Shown here piece after piece: positions 41,266-50,115 of a stretch of DNA of 64,000 bases. The translations under genes were made by a program, and so were the position numbers. A model generated the notes under the pieces. That model saw only the letters and a program-made list of their open reading frames with translations, made no database searches and had not been told where the DNA came from. Origin of the DNA: S015-6 sp964479535 (GTDB taxonomy: Bacteria > Desulfobacterota > DSWW01); assembly GCA_964479535.1 (NCBI GenBank), contig CAYZMM010000007.1, forward strand, positions 91,903 to 155,902, given 5' to 3'. Position 1 is the stretch's first letter. Every line of letters starts with the position of its first letter.

Positions 41266-44200
41266 ATGAAACCGCTTGTCAGGCTTTCAGTCTTTCTCCT
41301 GCTCTTCGCACCGATGCCCCTCATCGCCGATGCTGCAGGCACTTTAAGCGTCTTTGTGTTTCTGGATGGCAAGCCTCTGGCCGACATGGAAATCCTGGTA
41401 GATGGCAAGTTCTCCAACAAGACCGACTCGGACGGTTCACAGAAGATCAGGTTGACAACAGGCCGACACCGGGTCGAGGTATCAGGCAAGAACGAAGCCG
41501 GAGAAAACCTGGGGTATATCAAGAAGAACGTTGAAATCAAGGAAGGCAAAGACACGCAGCTCATCGCCCGGTTTCTATCAGATGAAGACGCCCTGATTAC
41601 GATTGATGCCCCACTTGATGGCGGAGAAGCCAGGGTTGTTGAGTCCTCTGGAAAGGCTTTTCTTCATGGCACGGTTCTTTCCGGCGAGACACAGAAACCG
41701 ATCTCGAATGCAAGGGTCTTCGTCAGGGGGACGTCGGTGGATGCCCGCACGAACAAAGAGGGCTCTTTTCAAATCGAGGTCCCCGCAGACGTGCCTTTGA
41801 GCATTTCGATCGTCCACTCTGAATACGCCTATCAGACGATCGATGACCTTTCTTTGCCAAAGGGTCAACGTGTCACCAGAGAAATCGAGCTTTCGCCGGC
41901 AAGTGTGGAACTCGAGGAGTTTATCGTCCTGGCGCCCAAGGTGAAGGGCAGTATCGCCAGGGTTGTCGCCGAGGAGAAAGAGATGGTCTCCATATCAAAC
42001 TTTTTGAGCTCGGAAGAGTTATCGAAAAAGGGTGACAGCACGGCTGCCGAAGCGTTGAAGCGCGTTGTCAACCTTACGCTCATAGACGGGAAGGATGTGT
42101 TTGTGAGAGGTCTCGGGGACAGGTACTCAAACATTGAAATGAACTCGCTGCCCCTTCCATCACCCGACCCACTCAAGAGAGCTGTCCCGCTGGATATCTT
42201 TCCGGCAGGGGCTATCAGTTCCATGAAAATCCAGAAGAGCGCCACCGCTGACATTCCCGCCAGTTTCGGCGGGGGATATATCGATATCCGCACAAAAGAA
42301 CGTATCGAAGATGACTACATAAAGCTATCGGTTGAGGCTAAAGGCAAATCCAACACGTTTGACGATGTATTGACTTATGGGGGGGGTGATAGGGACTGGC
42401 TAGGCTATGACGATGGCTACAGGGAGATTGATGGGGACATCCTGGCCACTTCCCGGGTGGTCGTCGGGCAAGATGTCAAGGGCCTGACAACCGAGGATTT
42501 CACGGAGGAGCAGCTTTCGCAGTTCACGCAGGATTATGTGAACAGGGATTACAATGTGGTTCAAGAGAAACAGCCCCCTGGGTTTGCGCTGGCAGCGGAG
42601 GTTTCCGGATCGAGGTCTGGTGACTATCACGAACTCTCCCTGTTTGGCTATTACAAATACGGAACCGAATCAACATCCAGAATCGAGGATTACAATAATT
42701 ACAGATTTGATTCGAGCACAGGAGAACTGGAAGAGGACCCAATCCAGTACGGAGAAATTCATAAATCGCTGACCGAGTGTGTCCACAATGCCTTTCTGAA
42801 TCTTGGTTACACCTACGAACAAGTTCTGAGTCTGCAATACACGTTCTTGTTCACGCGCAATGCCGAGGATAGCACCAGGATTGTTGACGGCATTCTGGGG
42901 TCGAACGATGAGGATATGACCAGGTACTATCTCGACTGGGAAGAGCGCAGCTTGTACGTTCATCAGCTGTCCGGTGCCCTGGACTATGGACTGTTTGGGA
43001 ATGACGCCGATTTCCGGTTTGGTTTCGAACAAGCCCGGGCTGACCTGTACCAGCCCAATAACTTCAACTACACATTCATAAACGAACCAGGGTTCGACGG
43101 CAAGCCCTATCTGAACAACAAGCTTTCAAACAGCGTTGCCACCATGCTTGACACCAATGATAGGTTGACCGCATTTTTCGTTAAGAATAAGTTCCGTTTC
43201 GGTCTGTTGAGCAGTGAGGACTACCTGGATCTCGGTGTGTCCATGAGTTCCAAAGAGCGGGAATCAAGCCAGTACACGTTCTTCCTGAGGAAAGTGGGAG
43301 CGGGCACCATCGTCGATGACCGTGAAATGACCGGGACGATCGAGGATGTCTATGACACCTATGTCCGCCCGGACATACCCTACGAAGAGCGAAGCCTCGT
43401 GGTAGATCAACTCTTTAGGCCTGCGGACCTCTATGACGCCGAGGTCGACGAAACCGATCTCTACATCAGCATCTTCTTGAAGCCCTTCGGGAAGGTGGAA
43501 GTCCTTGCTGGTGTCCGGCATGTCGATTTCTCTCAAACGGTTTATCAATACGTCGAGGACAGGAACAATCCGGACGTATCCAAAAGAAGACTGATCCAAA
43601 GGGTACCCGAAGAGTTGACGCTCAATGATTTCTTCCCGAGCCTGGCGGTGAAGTATATTCATGACGACAAGAATATTGTGGACTTCGCGCTTTCCAGAAC
43701 GTACATTGTGCCGGACTTGAGAGAGTTCACCAGCGGTGCATACCGGCATCCCTACGAAGTTGCAACGATCATCGGAAATCCCGACCTGGTCAGCACGGAT
43801 ATCTACAGCATTGACCTCAAATACGGTCACTATTTTTCAGGCATCCAGAGCATCAAGTGTGGCCTGTTCTTCAAGTACCTTGTCGATCCCATTGAAGATG
43901 CCCAGCGCCAGTCGTCCTCACTGCCGGTTTACACTTTTATCAACTCGGATACGGCCACCCTTTATGGGGTGGAAATTGACGGGTGGAAGGATCTTTCATT
44001 CATTCACAAATCAATGAAGAACTTTTACATATCCGGCAACTTTTCGTATACGAAGTCCGAGGTCTCTCTCACCGAAGAGCAGCAAACCACCTTCACCTCA
44101 AACGAGAGAGAGCTTCAGGGGCTTTCACCCATTGTTCTGAATTTCACCCTTGGATACGACACGAAACGCCGCAGCATCACCCTTTCTTACAACAAGATGG

Positions 44201-44439
44201 GTGAAAGAATCAGGCAAGTCGGGTTGATCGATGGCGAGAATCGCTACCCGGATCAATTTGAAGACCCGGCTCCCCTGCTGGACTTTGTCTGGATAGAGAA
44301 CTTCAGGAATGGCATCAGCTTGACAACGGAGATTGGAAACATCCTGCAGCAAAAAACCGTTTGGACTCAAGGTGATAGAGTAACCAGGGAATTCAAGAAT
44401 CCCATGACATTCAGTCTCAGACTATCGTACAAGTTTTAG
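41266..44439 (+). CDS. TonB-dependent outer-membrane receptor with N-terminal carboxypeptidase-regulatory-like domains
   Basis: 1057 residues. Signal peptide to about residue 24, then a beta-sandwich domain (GTLSVFVFLDGKPLADMEILVDGKFSNKTDSDG), then a CarboxypepD_reg-like domain (LHGTVLSGETQKPISNARVFVRGTSVDARTNKEGSFQIEVP). The plug domain follows near 230-360 (STAAEALKRVVNLTLIDGKDVFVRGLGDRYSNIEMNSLPLPSPDPLKRAVPLD...SFGGGYIDIRTK), then the barrel, ending FSLRLSYKF. The two N-terminal domains and length resemble SusC-like or oar-like receptors rather than simple siderophore receptors. Ligand unknown; the PhoB-like box of the operon and the adjacent pstS point to a phosphorus source. Confidence 0.9.
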   Translation: MKPLVRLSVFLLLFAPMPLIADAAGTLSVFVFLDGKPLADMEILVDGKFSNKTDSDGSQKIRLTTGRHRVEVSGKNEAGENLGYIKKNVEIKEGKDTQLIARFLSDEDALITIDAPLDGGEARVVESSGKAFLHGTVLSGETQKPISNARVFVRGTSVDARTNKEGSFQIEVPADVPLSISIVHSEYAYQTIDDLSLPKGQRVTREIELSPASVELEEFIVLAPKVKGSIARVVAEEKEMVSISNFLSSEELSKKGDSTAAEALKRVVNLTLIDGKDVFVRGLGDRYSNIEMNSLPLPSPDPLKRAVPLDIFPAGAISSMKIQKSATADIPASFGGGYIDIRTKERIEDDYIKLSVEAKGKSNTFDDVLTYGGGDRDWLGYDDGYREIDGDILATSRVVVGQDVKGLTTEDFTEEQLSQFTQDYVNRDYNVVQEKQPPGFALAAEVSGSRSGDYHELSLFGYYKYGTESTSRIEDYNNYRFDSSTGELEEDPIQYGEIHKSLTECVHNAFLNLGYTYEQVLSLQYTFLFTRNAEDSTRIVDGILGSNDEDMTRYYLDWEERSLYVHQLSGALDYGLFGNDADFRFGFEQARADLYQPNNFNYTFINEPGFDGKPYLNNKLSNSVATMLDTNDRLTAFFVKNKFRFGLLSSEDYLDLGVSMSSKERESSQYTFFLRKVGAGTIVDDREMTGTIEDVYDTYVRPDIPYEERSLVVDQLFRPADLYDAEVDETDLYISIFLKPFGKVEVLAGVRHVDFSQTVYQYVEDRNNPDVSKRRLIQRVPEELTLNDFFPSLAVKYIHDDKNIVDFALSRTYIVPDLREFTSGAYRHPYEVATIIGNPDLVSTDIYSIDLKYGHYFSGIQSIKCGLFFKYLVDPIEDAQRQSSSLPVYTFINSDTATLYGVEIDGWKDLSFIHKSMKNFYISGNFSYTKSEVSLTEEQQTTFTSNERELQGLSPIVLNFTLGYDTKRRSITLSYNKMGERIRQVGLIDGENRYPDQFEDPAPLLDFVWIENFRNGISLTTEIGNILQQKTVWTQGDRVTREFKNPMTFSLRLSYKF

Positions 44440-44465
44440 TCTGGACAGCCTGTTCATTTGCCGAT

Positions 44466-44503
44466 AAAAAGGAAGGGGGATTCGCTATGCCGTGTCCTCC
44501 TTT
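44466..44503 (+). terminator. Probable intrinsic terminator after the TonB operon
   Basis: An A/G-rich arm (44466-44480) pairs with TCCTCCTTTTTT (44491-44502) with bulges and ends in six T. It separates the receptor gene from the pstS promoter region. Confidence 0.45.
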
Positions 44504-44536
44504 TTTCGGGTCTTCAGCGCGAAGGACCCCCTCAGG

Positions 44537-44575
44537 TTAACCCAAGGTTCACGGTCGGTTAACAATTTCTTAACA
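44537..44575 (+). promoter_or_regulatory. Putative PhoB box upstream of pstS: four phased half-sites
   Basis: TTAACC (44537), TTCACG (44548), TTAACA (44559) and TTAACA (44570), each 11 bp after the last. This is the best array in the window and precedes the gene most expected to be Pho-controlled. A CGCATACCAT motif is repeated directly downstream (44580-44600). Confidence 0.78.
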
Positions 44576-44648
44576 CTGTTCGCATACCATTTCGCATACC
44601 ATCATGTCGAAATGATGGTCCAAGCTCAGAAAGGGAGGAAAGAAAGAG

Positions 44649-45464
44649 ATGAAAATCAAAGCGCTTTCGGTCATTCTCCTGCTGGCGGCCTTTACAGCGA
44701 GTCACCCGGTCCGGGCCGGGAACCTGGTGATCAAAGGTTCGACCACGGTCCTGCCGATCGCCCAGAAAGTGGCCGAAGTGTACATGGAGCAGCACCCGGA
44801 CGTGCGGGTTTCCATCTCCGGCGGCGGGTCGGGAAACGGGATCAAGGCCCTGATCGACGGTATGACCGACATTGCCGACAGTTCCCGGTTCATCAAGGGC
44901 AAGGAAGTGAAGCAGGCCGTTGAAAACGGGCAATATCCGGTTCCCTTTGCTGTGGCGTACGACTGCATCGTTCCGGTTGTGCATCCTAGTAATTCTGTGA
45001 AAGACCTCGGCATGGACCAGTTGAAGGCGATCTACCAGGGTCAGATCAAGAACTGGAAAGAGCTTGGCGGCCCGGACAAGAAGATTGCGGTCATCTCCCG
45101 GGATACGTCTTCGGGCACCTACGAGGTCTGGGAAAAGATCGTTATGAGAAAGGAAAGGATATACCCAGGGGCGCTTCTCCAAGCCTCCAACGGCGCGGTC
45201 GTCCAGGCCGTCTCCAACAACGAGAACGCCATCGGGTATATCGGTATCGGATATATCAACGACAGCGTAAAGGTGCTGACCGTGAACGGCGTCGAAGGGA
45301 CTCCGGAGACGACGTTGAACGGGACGTTCGCGATCAGCCGGCCCCTGTATATGTTCACACGGGGATGGCCAGAGGGCGATACGCTCAACTTCATCAACTA
45401 CGTTCTTCATCCGGAAAAGGGCCAGAAGCTCGTAGGCGAAGTGGGGTACGTGCCTCTGTACTAG
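44649..45464 (+). CDS. pstS: Phosphate-binding periplasmic protein PstS
   Basis: 271 residues; GGGAGGAAAGAAAG upstream supplies the ribosome site. Signal peptide to about residue 23. The phosphate-binding family pattern is clear: IKGSTTVLPIAQKVAEVYMEQHPDVRVSISGGGSGNGIKALIDG, ISRDTSSGTYEVWEKIV and NENAIGYIGIGYI. The gene starts the pstSCA half of the split Pst system. Confidence 0.95.
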   Translation: MKIKALSVILLLAAFTASHPVRAGNLVIKGSTTVLPIAQKVAEVYMEQHPDVRVSISGGGSGNGIKALIDGMTDIADSSRFIKGKEVKQAVENGQYPVPFAVAYDCIVPVVHPSNSVKDLGMDQLKAIYQGQIKNWKELGGPDKKIAVISRDTSSGTYEVWEKIVMRKERIYPGALLQASNGAVVQAVSNNENAIGYIGIGYINDSVKVLTVNGVEGTPETTLNGTFAISRPLYMFTRGWPEGDTLNFINYVLHPEKGQKLVGEVGYVPLY

Positions 45465-45511
45465 ATCTACGGTGTATGCGGTGGAGAAGCAGGAAGAAAG
45501 CGATTGAGGGG

Positions 45512-45533
45512 GCAGGGATCAGGGGTCGGGGGC
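45512..45533. repeat. Dispersed GATCCCTGA-family repeat, copy 3
   Basis: CAGGGATCAGGGGTCGGGGG in the 105-bp pstS-pstC gap. Same family as 3424, 10318 and 52543. It sits inside an operon, so it does not block transcription. Confidence 0.5.
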
Positions 45534-45569
45534 CAGCAGGCTCCGTCCCGTCTCCACCTGGGAGTCAGA

Positions 45570-46469
45570 ATGCCGATGTCCGTCTTGCGTCAGAGAAAGG
45601 AGTGGGGAATCCGTTCCCTGTTCTTCCTGATTGCCTTGGCGTCGATCACGATTCTCGTCCTGATCGTCGGCTTCCTGTTCGCCGAAGGGATGCCCATATT
45701 CAAGACCGTTTCAGTGAAGGACTTTCTCTTCGGAGAGTATTGGTACCCGACGGCAGACCCGCCTGATTTCGGAATCTTTCCGCTCATCACCGCCTCGATC
45801 GCGGTGACACTGATTTCGGCCGTGCTCTCGATTCCGCTGGGCGTGATGACCGCAATCTACCTGGCTGAGATAGCGAGTCCGAGGGTTCGCGAATGGGTGA
45901 AACCCGTGGTAGAGCTGCTGGCCGCTCTCCCTTCGGTGGTTATCGGTTTCTTCGGGATGGTCGTCGTGGCCCCTCTCCTTCAGGAGGTGTTCGACATCGC
46001 CACGGGCCTGAATCTCTTCAATGCGTCCGTCATGCTCGCCTTCATGTCGATCCCGACGATTACGAGCATATCGGAAGACGCCATTTACAGCGTCCCGCTG
46101 GAACTGAAAGAGGCTTCTCTGGCGGTGGGCGCGAACCACTGGCAGACCATATCCCGTGTGACCGTCCCCGCAGCCCTGTCCGGGATCAGCACCGCCGTCA
46201 TTCTCGGCATGTCCCGTGCAATCGGCGAGACCATGGTCGTGCTCATGGTCGCCGGAGGGGCGACGCTGGTACCCTCTTCGCTGTTCGACCCAGTGAGGCC
46301 CATGCCGGCGAGCATCGCAGCAGAAATGGCGGAGGCGCCGTTTCGGGGCGAACACTACTACGCCTTGTTCGCCACCGGGGTGGTCCTGTTCCTGTTCACG
46401 CTACTGTTCAACCTCGTCGCGGACTATTACGCGCAGAAGTACAAGCAGGTGGGCGCCGCCACGCTGTAA
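45570..46469 (+). CDS. pstC: Phosphate ABC transporter permease PstC
   Basis: 299 residues from ATG 45570 (GGGAG 5 bases upstream). Six hydrophobic helices and the permease EAA-type loop (ISEDAIYSVPLELKEASLAVGANHWQTISRVTVPAALSGISTAVILGMSRAIGETMVVLMVAG) identify PstC. It forms the inner-membrane channel with PstA. 11 bp before pstA. Confidence 0.93.
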   Translation: MPMSVLRQRKEWGIRSLFFLIALASITILVLIVGFLFAEGMPIFKTVSVKDFLFGEYWYPTADPPDFGIFPLITASIAVTLISAVLSIPLGVMTAIYLAEIASPRVREWVKPVVELLAALPSVVIGFFGMVVVAPLLQEVFDIATGLNLFNASVMLAFMSIPTITSISEDAIYSVPLELKEASLAVGANHWQTISRVTVPAALSGISTAVILGMSRAIGETMVVLMVAGGATLVPSSLFDPVRPMPASIAAEMAEAPFRGEHYYALFATGVVLFLFTLLFNLVADYYAQKYKQVGAATL

Positions 46470-46480
46470 GGGAAACGAGG

Positions 46481-47455
46481 ATGGAAGCTCCGCGAATTGA
46501 GGTCGTATCCCATGGGAAGAAGGGCGTATCCGTGACCGGGTCGGTTGCCGCAGGCGGTAAGGGGGCCGTTTGCGAGACGATGCCCGGATTGCGCCCGCAA
46601 CCGCGGAGGATACGGCGCCGAGTCGTGCAGGGGGTCATGTTCGGTCTCTTTCGGAGTGCGGCAGCCCTGAACGGCATCGTGTTGGTCGTCGTCGTTTCCT
46701 TTCTCGTTGGCAGGGGATGGCGGGCCATCAACTGGGGCTTTCTGACGCAGGCACCGGCCGAGGCGATGACCAAGGGCGGAATCCTTCCCTGCATCGTGGG
46801 CACCCTGTGCCTCAGCCTGGGAGCAATTCTGGTGGCCCTTCCGATCGGCGTCGCTTCGGCCGTCTATCTTCACGAATATGCGAGGCCCGGCCGCACGATC
46901 CGCGTGATTCGGCTCGGCATCAACAACCTGGCCGGTGTGCCGTCCGTGGTTTTCGGACTCTTCGGACTGGCCTTCTTTGTCATCTATCTAGAGATGGGGG
47001 TCAGCATTCTGGCGGGAGCCCTCACCCTGGGTGCGCTTACCCTTCCGGTGATCATCGGCGCTTCGGAAGAGGCCCTTCGGGCGGTGCCGCAGTCCTATCG
47101 GGAGGCGTCTCTGGCCCTTGGCGCCACGCGGTGGCAGACCATCTACCGCGTGGTATTTCCGGCAGCTTTGCCCGGCATCCTGACCGGCGCCATTCTGGGA
47201 ATCAGCCGCGCGGCGGGAGAGACAGCGCCGATCATGTTCACCGCCGCGGTCTTCTTCACCCCGGATCTTCCCTCGTCCATCTTCGACGAGATCATGGCCC
47301 TGCCGTATCACATCTACGTGCTCGCCACGGCGGGCACGGAGATCGAGAAGACGCGCCACATCCAGTACGGGACCGCCCTGGTGCTGATCGCCCTGGTCCT
47401 GGGAATGAACCTGGTGGCGATTGTTTACCGGTCACGGTTGCGTAGGCGCGTCTGA
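46481..47455 (+). CDS. pstA: Phosphate ABC transporter permease PstA
   Basis: 324 residues from ATG 46481. The first 50 residues are polar and atypical, so a later start is possible. It has six helices; the EAA-type loop reads IGASEEALRAVPQSYREASLALGATRWQTIYRVVFPAALPGILTGAILGISRAAGETAPIMFTAA. No pstB follows; the gene is at 24461. Confidence 0.92.
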   Translation: MEAPRIEVVSHGKKGVSVTGSVAAGGKGAVCETMPGLRPQPRRIRRRVVQGVMFGLFRSAAALNGIVLVVVVSFLVGRGWRAINWGFLTQAPAEAMTKGGILPCIVGTLCLSLGAILVALPIGVASAVYLHEYARPGRTIRVIRLGINNLAGVPSVVFGLFGLAFFVIYLEMGVSILAGALTLGALTLPVIIGASEEALRAVPQSYREASLALGATRWQTIYRVVFPAALPGILTGAILGISRAAGETAPIMFTAAVFFTPDLPSSIFDEIMALPYHIYVLATAGTEIEKTRHIQYGTALVLIALVLGMNLVAIVYRSRLRRRV

Positions 47456-47538
47456 GCCTTGCGAGGAGAAGAGACTCAACCCCTTTCCCCCTTGCCCTTG
47501 ACCCTTTCGCCTTTGGGCAGGATCGGCGTCTTGGGTGG

Positions 47539-49347
47539 TTAGACCGGCCAACTGGCGCGGATCGTGGTCCCTTTGCCCTTGGCCGCGTCGATGGAGAACT
47601 CGCCGTCGGAGAGCTCCGTCCGCTCCTTCATGCTGAAGAGGCCGAGCCCTCGTTCGAATTCCTTTTGCGACAGCACTTCTTCCGGATCGAAGCCGGCGCC
47701 CTTGTCCTGGACCTCCATCTCGATCCGGCCGTTCCGTCTTCGGAGAGAAAGGCGCACCTTCTCGGTCCGGCCGTGTTTCGCAGCGTTGTTCAGGGCCTCC
47801 TGCATGACCCGGTAGACGACGATCTTCAGCGAATCGGGCACATCCCTCTCCTCGAGCCCGATCTCCTTCTCGATACGGATATCCGAGTAGACGCCCTCGA
47901 AGTCTCTGCAGAACCAGGAGATGGTGGCCAGGAGCCCCAGGTCGTCCAGGGTGGGCGGCCGCAGGTTCTTCTGAATTCTGCGGACCTCTTCCACGGCCTC
48001 CTGCACGATACGGATCGTGGACCGGAGTGACGGAACCGTCCTGGCCGCCCCTCCTTCCTCGATTGCCTGAAGGGCATTCTCCACCGTGAACTTCACCGCG
48101 CTCAGGCTCTGCCCGACGCTGTCGTGCATTTCGCGGGAGATCCGCTTTCGTTCATCCTCCTGGGCGGTCAGAAGCCGGGCCGACAGGAGTCGGAGCTCCT
48201 TGTCGGAACGGTGAAGCTCCTCCTGGGCCCTTTCCCGCTCGTCGATTTCGAGCTGGAGGCTCCGATTTGCCCTCGCCAGTTCGGCCGTGCGCTCTTCCAC
48301 CCTTCGCTCCAGCTCGTCGTGGGCTTCCCGAAGGGCGTTTTCCGACTGCACCCTCTGCAGGGCGGTGCCGAGCTGCAGGGCGATTCGTTCCAGCGTTTCG
48401 ACCAGCTCCAGCGGGACCGCGTCGGCCCTGCGGTCCGCCACGTGGATCAGACCCAGGATGCGGCCCCCCAGCCGGATCGGGACGAGGGCGACCGACTCGT
48501 ATCCGAACTCGTTGCATACGTTTCGCAACTTGCCCCTTTCCGCTTCGGTGAACTCGCTCATGAGGCGGCTCGTCCCGTTCATGTAGAAGGACCCGCCCGG
48601 TGTGTAGAAGGGAAGGCCGGAATCCACCCCGCCCCTGACGACGTTGATGCACATGCACTCGTGTCGTCGGATCGACAGCCGGCTCTCGATCTTGTGGAAT
48701 TCCGGGGGGAATCCCTCCGCTTCCTCGTACGGGATGCCGCCCTCCTCGTCCAGGATCCGCATTCCCACGGCCTCGCATCCGGACAGTTCCCTGACCTGCG
48801 ACACGAATGCCGTCAGCAAGGGGCCCATTTCACTGTGCTCATTGGCGGCCTCGAGGAAACGGTGGGACGCCTGGAGGGCCTGCTCGGTCTTCCACTGGAG
48901 TCTGACGGTTTCCTGCAGCTCGAAATTCGCCTTGTGCAGGTCGCGGGTCAGATTCGTCAGCTGGTCGTTCAGGGCGGAGATTCGGCTGACGATCTCGCTT
49001 TCCGCGAGCAGGGGCCGCTCGCCGAACAGGACGTAGCCCTCTTCCGTCCTGTAGAGGTCGCAGGTGAGACGCGTCACCGCCCCCGCGCTTCCCCGCAGGT
49101 TCAGAACAACCCTTCGACGGTCCCCTGCCCCGGGAACGTCGAAGGCCTTCAGGCTTTCCGGCGCCAGGAAGGTCCTCAGGTTGGCGCCGGTCGGCTTCTC
49201 GGACATCCCGAGGAGCCTCTGGAGTCCCTGGTTGCACCCCATGACGGTCATCTCGTCATCCAGTACGACGATCAGGATGTGCGCAAACTCATCGAGATGT
49301 CGGTCCAGCACGTCGGAGGAGGTCTTCTTGACGAGGTCTTCGATCAT
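47539..49347 (-). CDS. Cytoplasmic NarL-class sensor histidine kinase with PAS and GAF domains
   Basis: 602 residues from ATG 49347 (overlaps the preceding fragment's stop, ATGA). A PAS domain lies near 20-120 (HILIVVLDDEMTVMGCNQGLQRLLGMSEKP), a linker coil, then a GAF domain near 200-350 (LLTAFVSQVRELSGCEAVGMRILDEEGG...VALVPIRLGGRILGLIHVADRRAD). A coiled coil is followed by HisKA_3 with phospho-His in SREMHDSVGQSLSAVKF, and by an ATPase domain with NNAAKHGRTEKV and DKGAGFDPEEV. No transmembrane helix, so the signal is intracellular. No LuxR-type partner is in the window. Confidence 0.85.
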   Translation of the reverse strand: MIEDLVKKTSSDVLDRHLDEFAHILIVVLDDEMTVMGCNQGLQRLLGMSEKPTGANLRTFLAPESLKAFDVPGAGDRRRVVLNLRGSAGAVTRLTCDLYRTEEGYVLFGERPLLAESEIVSRISALNDQLTNLTRDLHKANFELQETVRLQWKTEQALQASHRFLEAANEHSEMGPLLTAFVSQVRELSGCEAVGMRILDEEGGIPYEEAEGFPPEFHKIESRLSIRRHECMCINVVRGGVDSGLPFYTPGGSFYMNGTSRLMSEFTEAERGKLRNVCNEFGYESVALVPIRLGGRILGLIHVADRRADAVPLELVETLERIALQLGTALQRVQSENALREAHDELERRVEERTAELARANRSLQLEIDERERAQEELHRSDKELRLLSARLLTAQEDERKRISREMHDSVGQSLSAVKFTVENALQAIEEGGAARTVPSLRSTIRIVQEAVEEVRRIQKNLRPPTLDDLGLLATISWFCRDFEGVYSDIRIEKEIGLEERDVPDSLKIVVYRVMQEALNNAAKHGRTEKVRLSLRRRNGRIEMEVQDKGAGFDPEEVLSQKEFERGLGLFSMKERTELSDGEFSIDAAKGKGTTIRASWPV

Positions 49348-49587
49348 CTGTGTCCCGCCTGTTCCCACAGCCTGCCGATTTCGTACATGGAGGGCTGAAT
49401 CACCTGCAGGTAAAAGCCGGGCAGATCCGCCCGTTCCCGCACGTGCCGATCGGCGAGTGCCATGGATTCCTCGGACTTCCACCTCCGAGGCCATCCGCTC
49501 CGCCTGTCGCCGATAAGCGGCAGCAGCCTCGGGTGGAACCGGACGTGGTTTCTGCATATCGCGATCGTTGCGTTCGTTCGATACCAT
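49344..49587 (-). pseudogene. Fragment resembling the start of a B12-binding (helical cap) domain
   Basis: ATG 49587 opens MVSNERNDRDMQKPRPVPPE, then AAAAYRRQAERMASEVE in one frame. In another frame, ADLPGFYLQVIQPSMYEIGRLWEQAGHR-stop follows, which matches the B12-binding_2 cap pattern (...YLEVLQPALYEIGRLW...). The Rossmann B12-binding half is absent and a frameshift near 49490 is needed. The stop overlaps the kinase ATG, so the original protein may have been its sensory partner. Confidence 0.4.
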
Positions 49588-49639
49588 GGACCCGGCGCGC
49601 GCCGTGGAGATGGAGGATCCCTCCGATTCGAGAGTGCCG

Positions 49640-50074
49640 TCAGAACGCTCCGAGCTGGCACGGCTTGATCTTGATACCGAGGGCCTCGGCGGCACAGGAC
49701 ACATCGATCCTCTTCAGATCGAAGTCGTCCGCGATCTTCCATGCCGTGGCACAGGGCAGTCGTTCATCTGCGAGGCCGTTCCGGATGGCGGATTCCAGCT
49801 CGGGCGATACCGTCTCGGCCGGCTTCACGATCGACTTGGAAGGCGAATAGCCGAACAGGCCGAGCTGGCACTTGACCAGCCTCACGTTGAGCAGGTCCAC
49901 GGCCTTGCCCGCCTCGGCCGGGCTGACGCCCTTTTCGGACGCGATGGCGAAGACCCGCGCACAGGAGATTTCCCCTCCTTCCGCCGCCCGGGTGACCGCC
50001 TCCGCCAGGGCCGGGTCGGGCTCTTCTCCGGGGCCGTGCTTCCGGGGATAGCCCCCGGCATCCTTTCGTGCCAT
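49640..50074 (-). CDS. Small protein with two CQLG-type repeats, function unknown
   Basis: 144 residues; AGGAGG lies 7 bases before ATG 50074. It has two homologous units of about 55 residues. The first reads ISCARVFAIASEKGVSPAEAGKAVDLLNVRLVKCQLGLFGY. The second reads LPCATAWKIADDFDLKRIDVSCAAEALGIKIKPCQLGAF. Each has a helix-turn-helix-like core with Cys near its start and a terminal CQLGxF. The motif suggests DNA binding or metal/cofactor binding by paired Cys, but no named family is claimed. It lies 41 bp downstream of the PqiC-like gene on the same strand. Confidence 0.65.
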   Translation of the reverse strand: MARKDAGGYPRKHGPGEEPDPALAEAVTRAAEGGEISCARVFAIASEKGVSPAEAGKAVDLLNVRLVKCQLGLFGYSPSKSIVKPAETVSPELESAIRNGLADERLPCATAWKIADDFDLKRIDVSCAAEALGIKIKPCQLGAF

Positions 50075-50115
50075 ATCGCTCCTCCTTCCATCCTGTAAGG
50101 CTGCCCTGCGTTTCA

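Noticed and set aside
48124..49398. 424-codon plus-strand frame opposite the sensor kinase
   Set aside because: Antisense to a gene with clear PAS, GAF and kinase motifs; composition is a reading-frame artefact.
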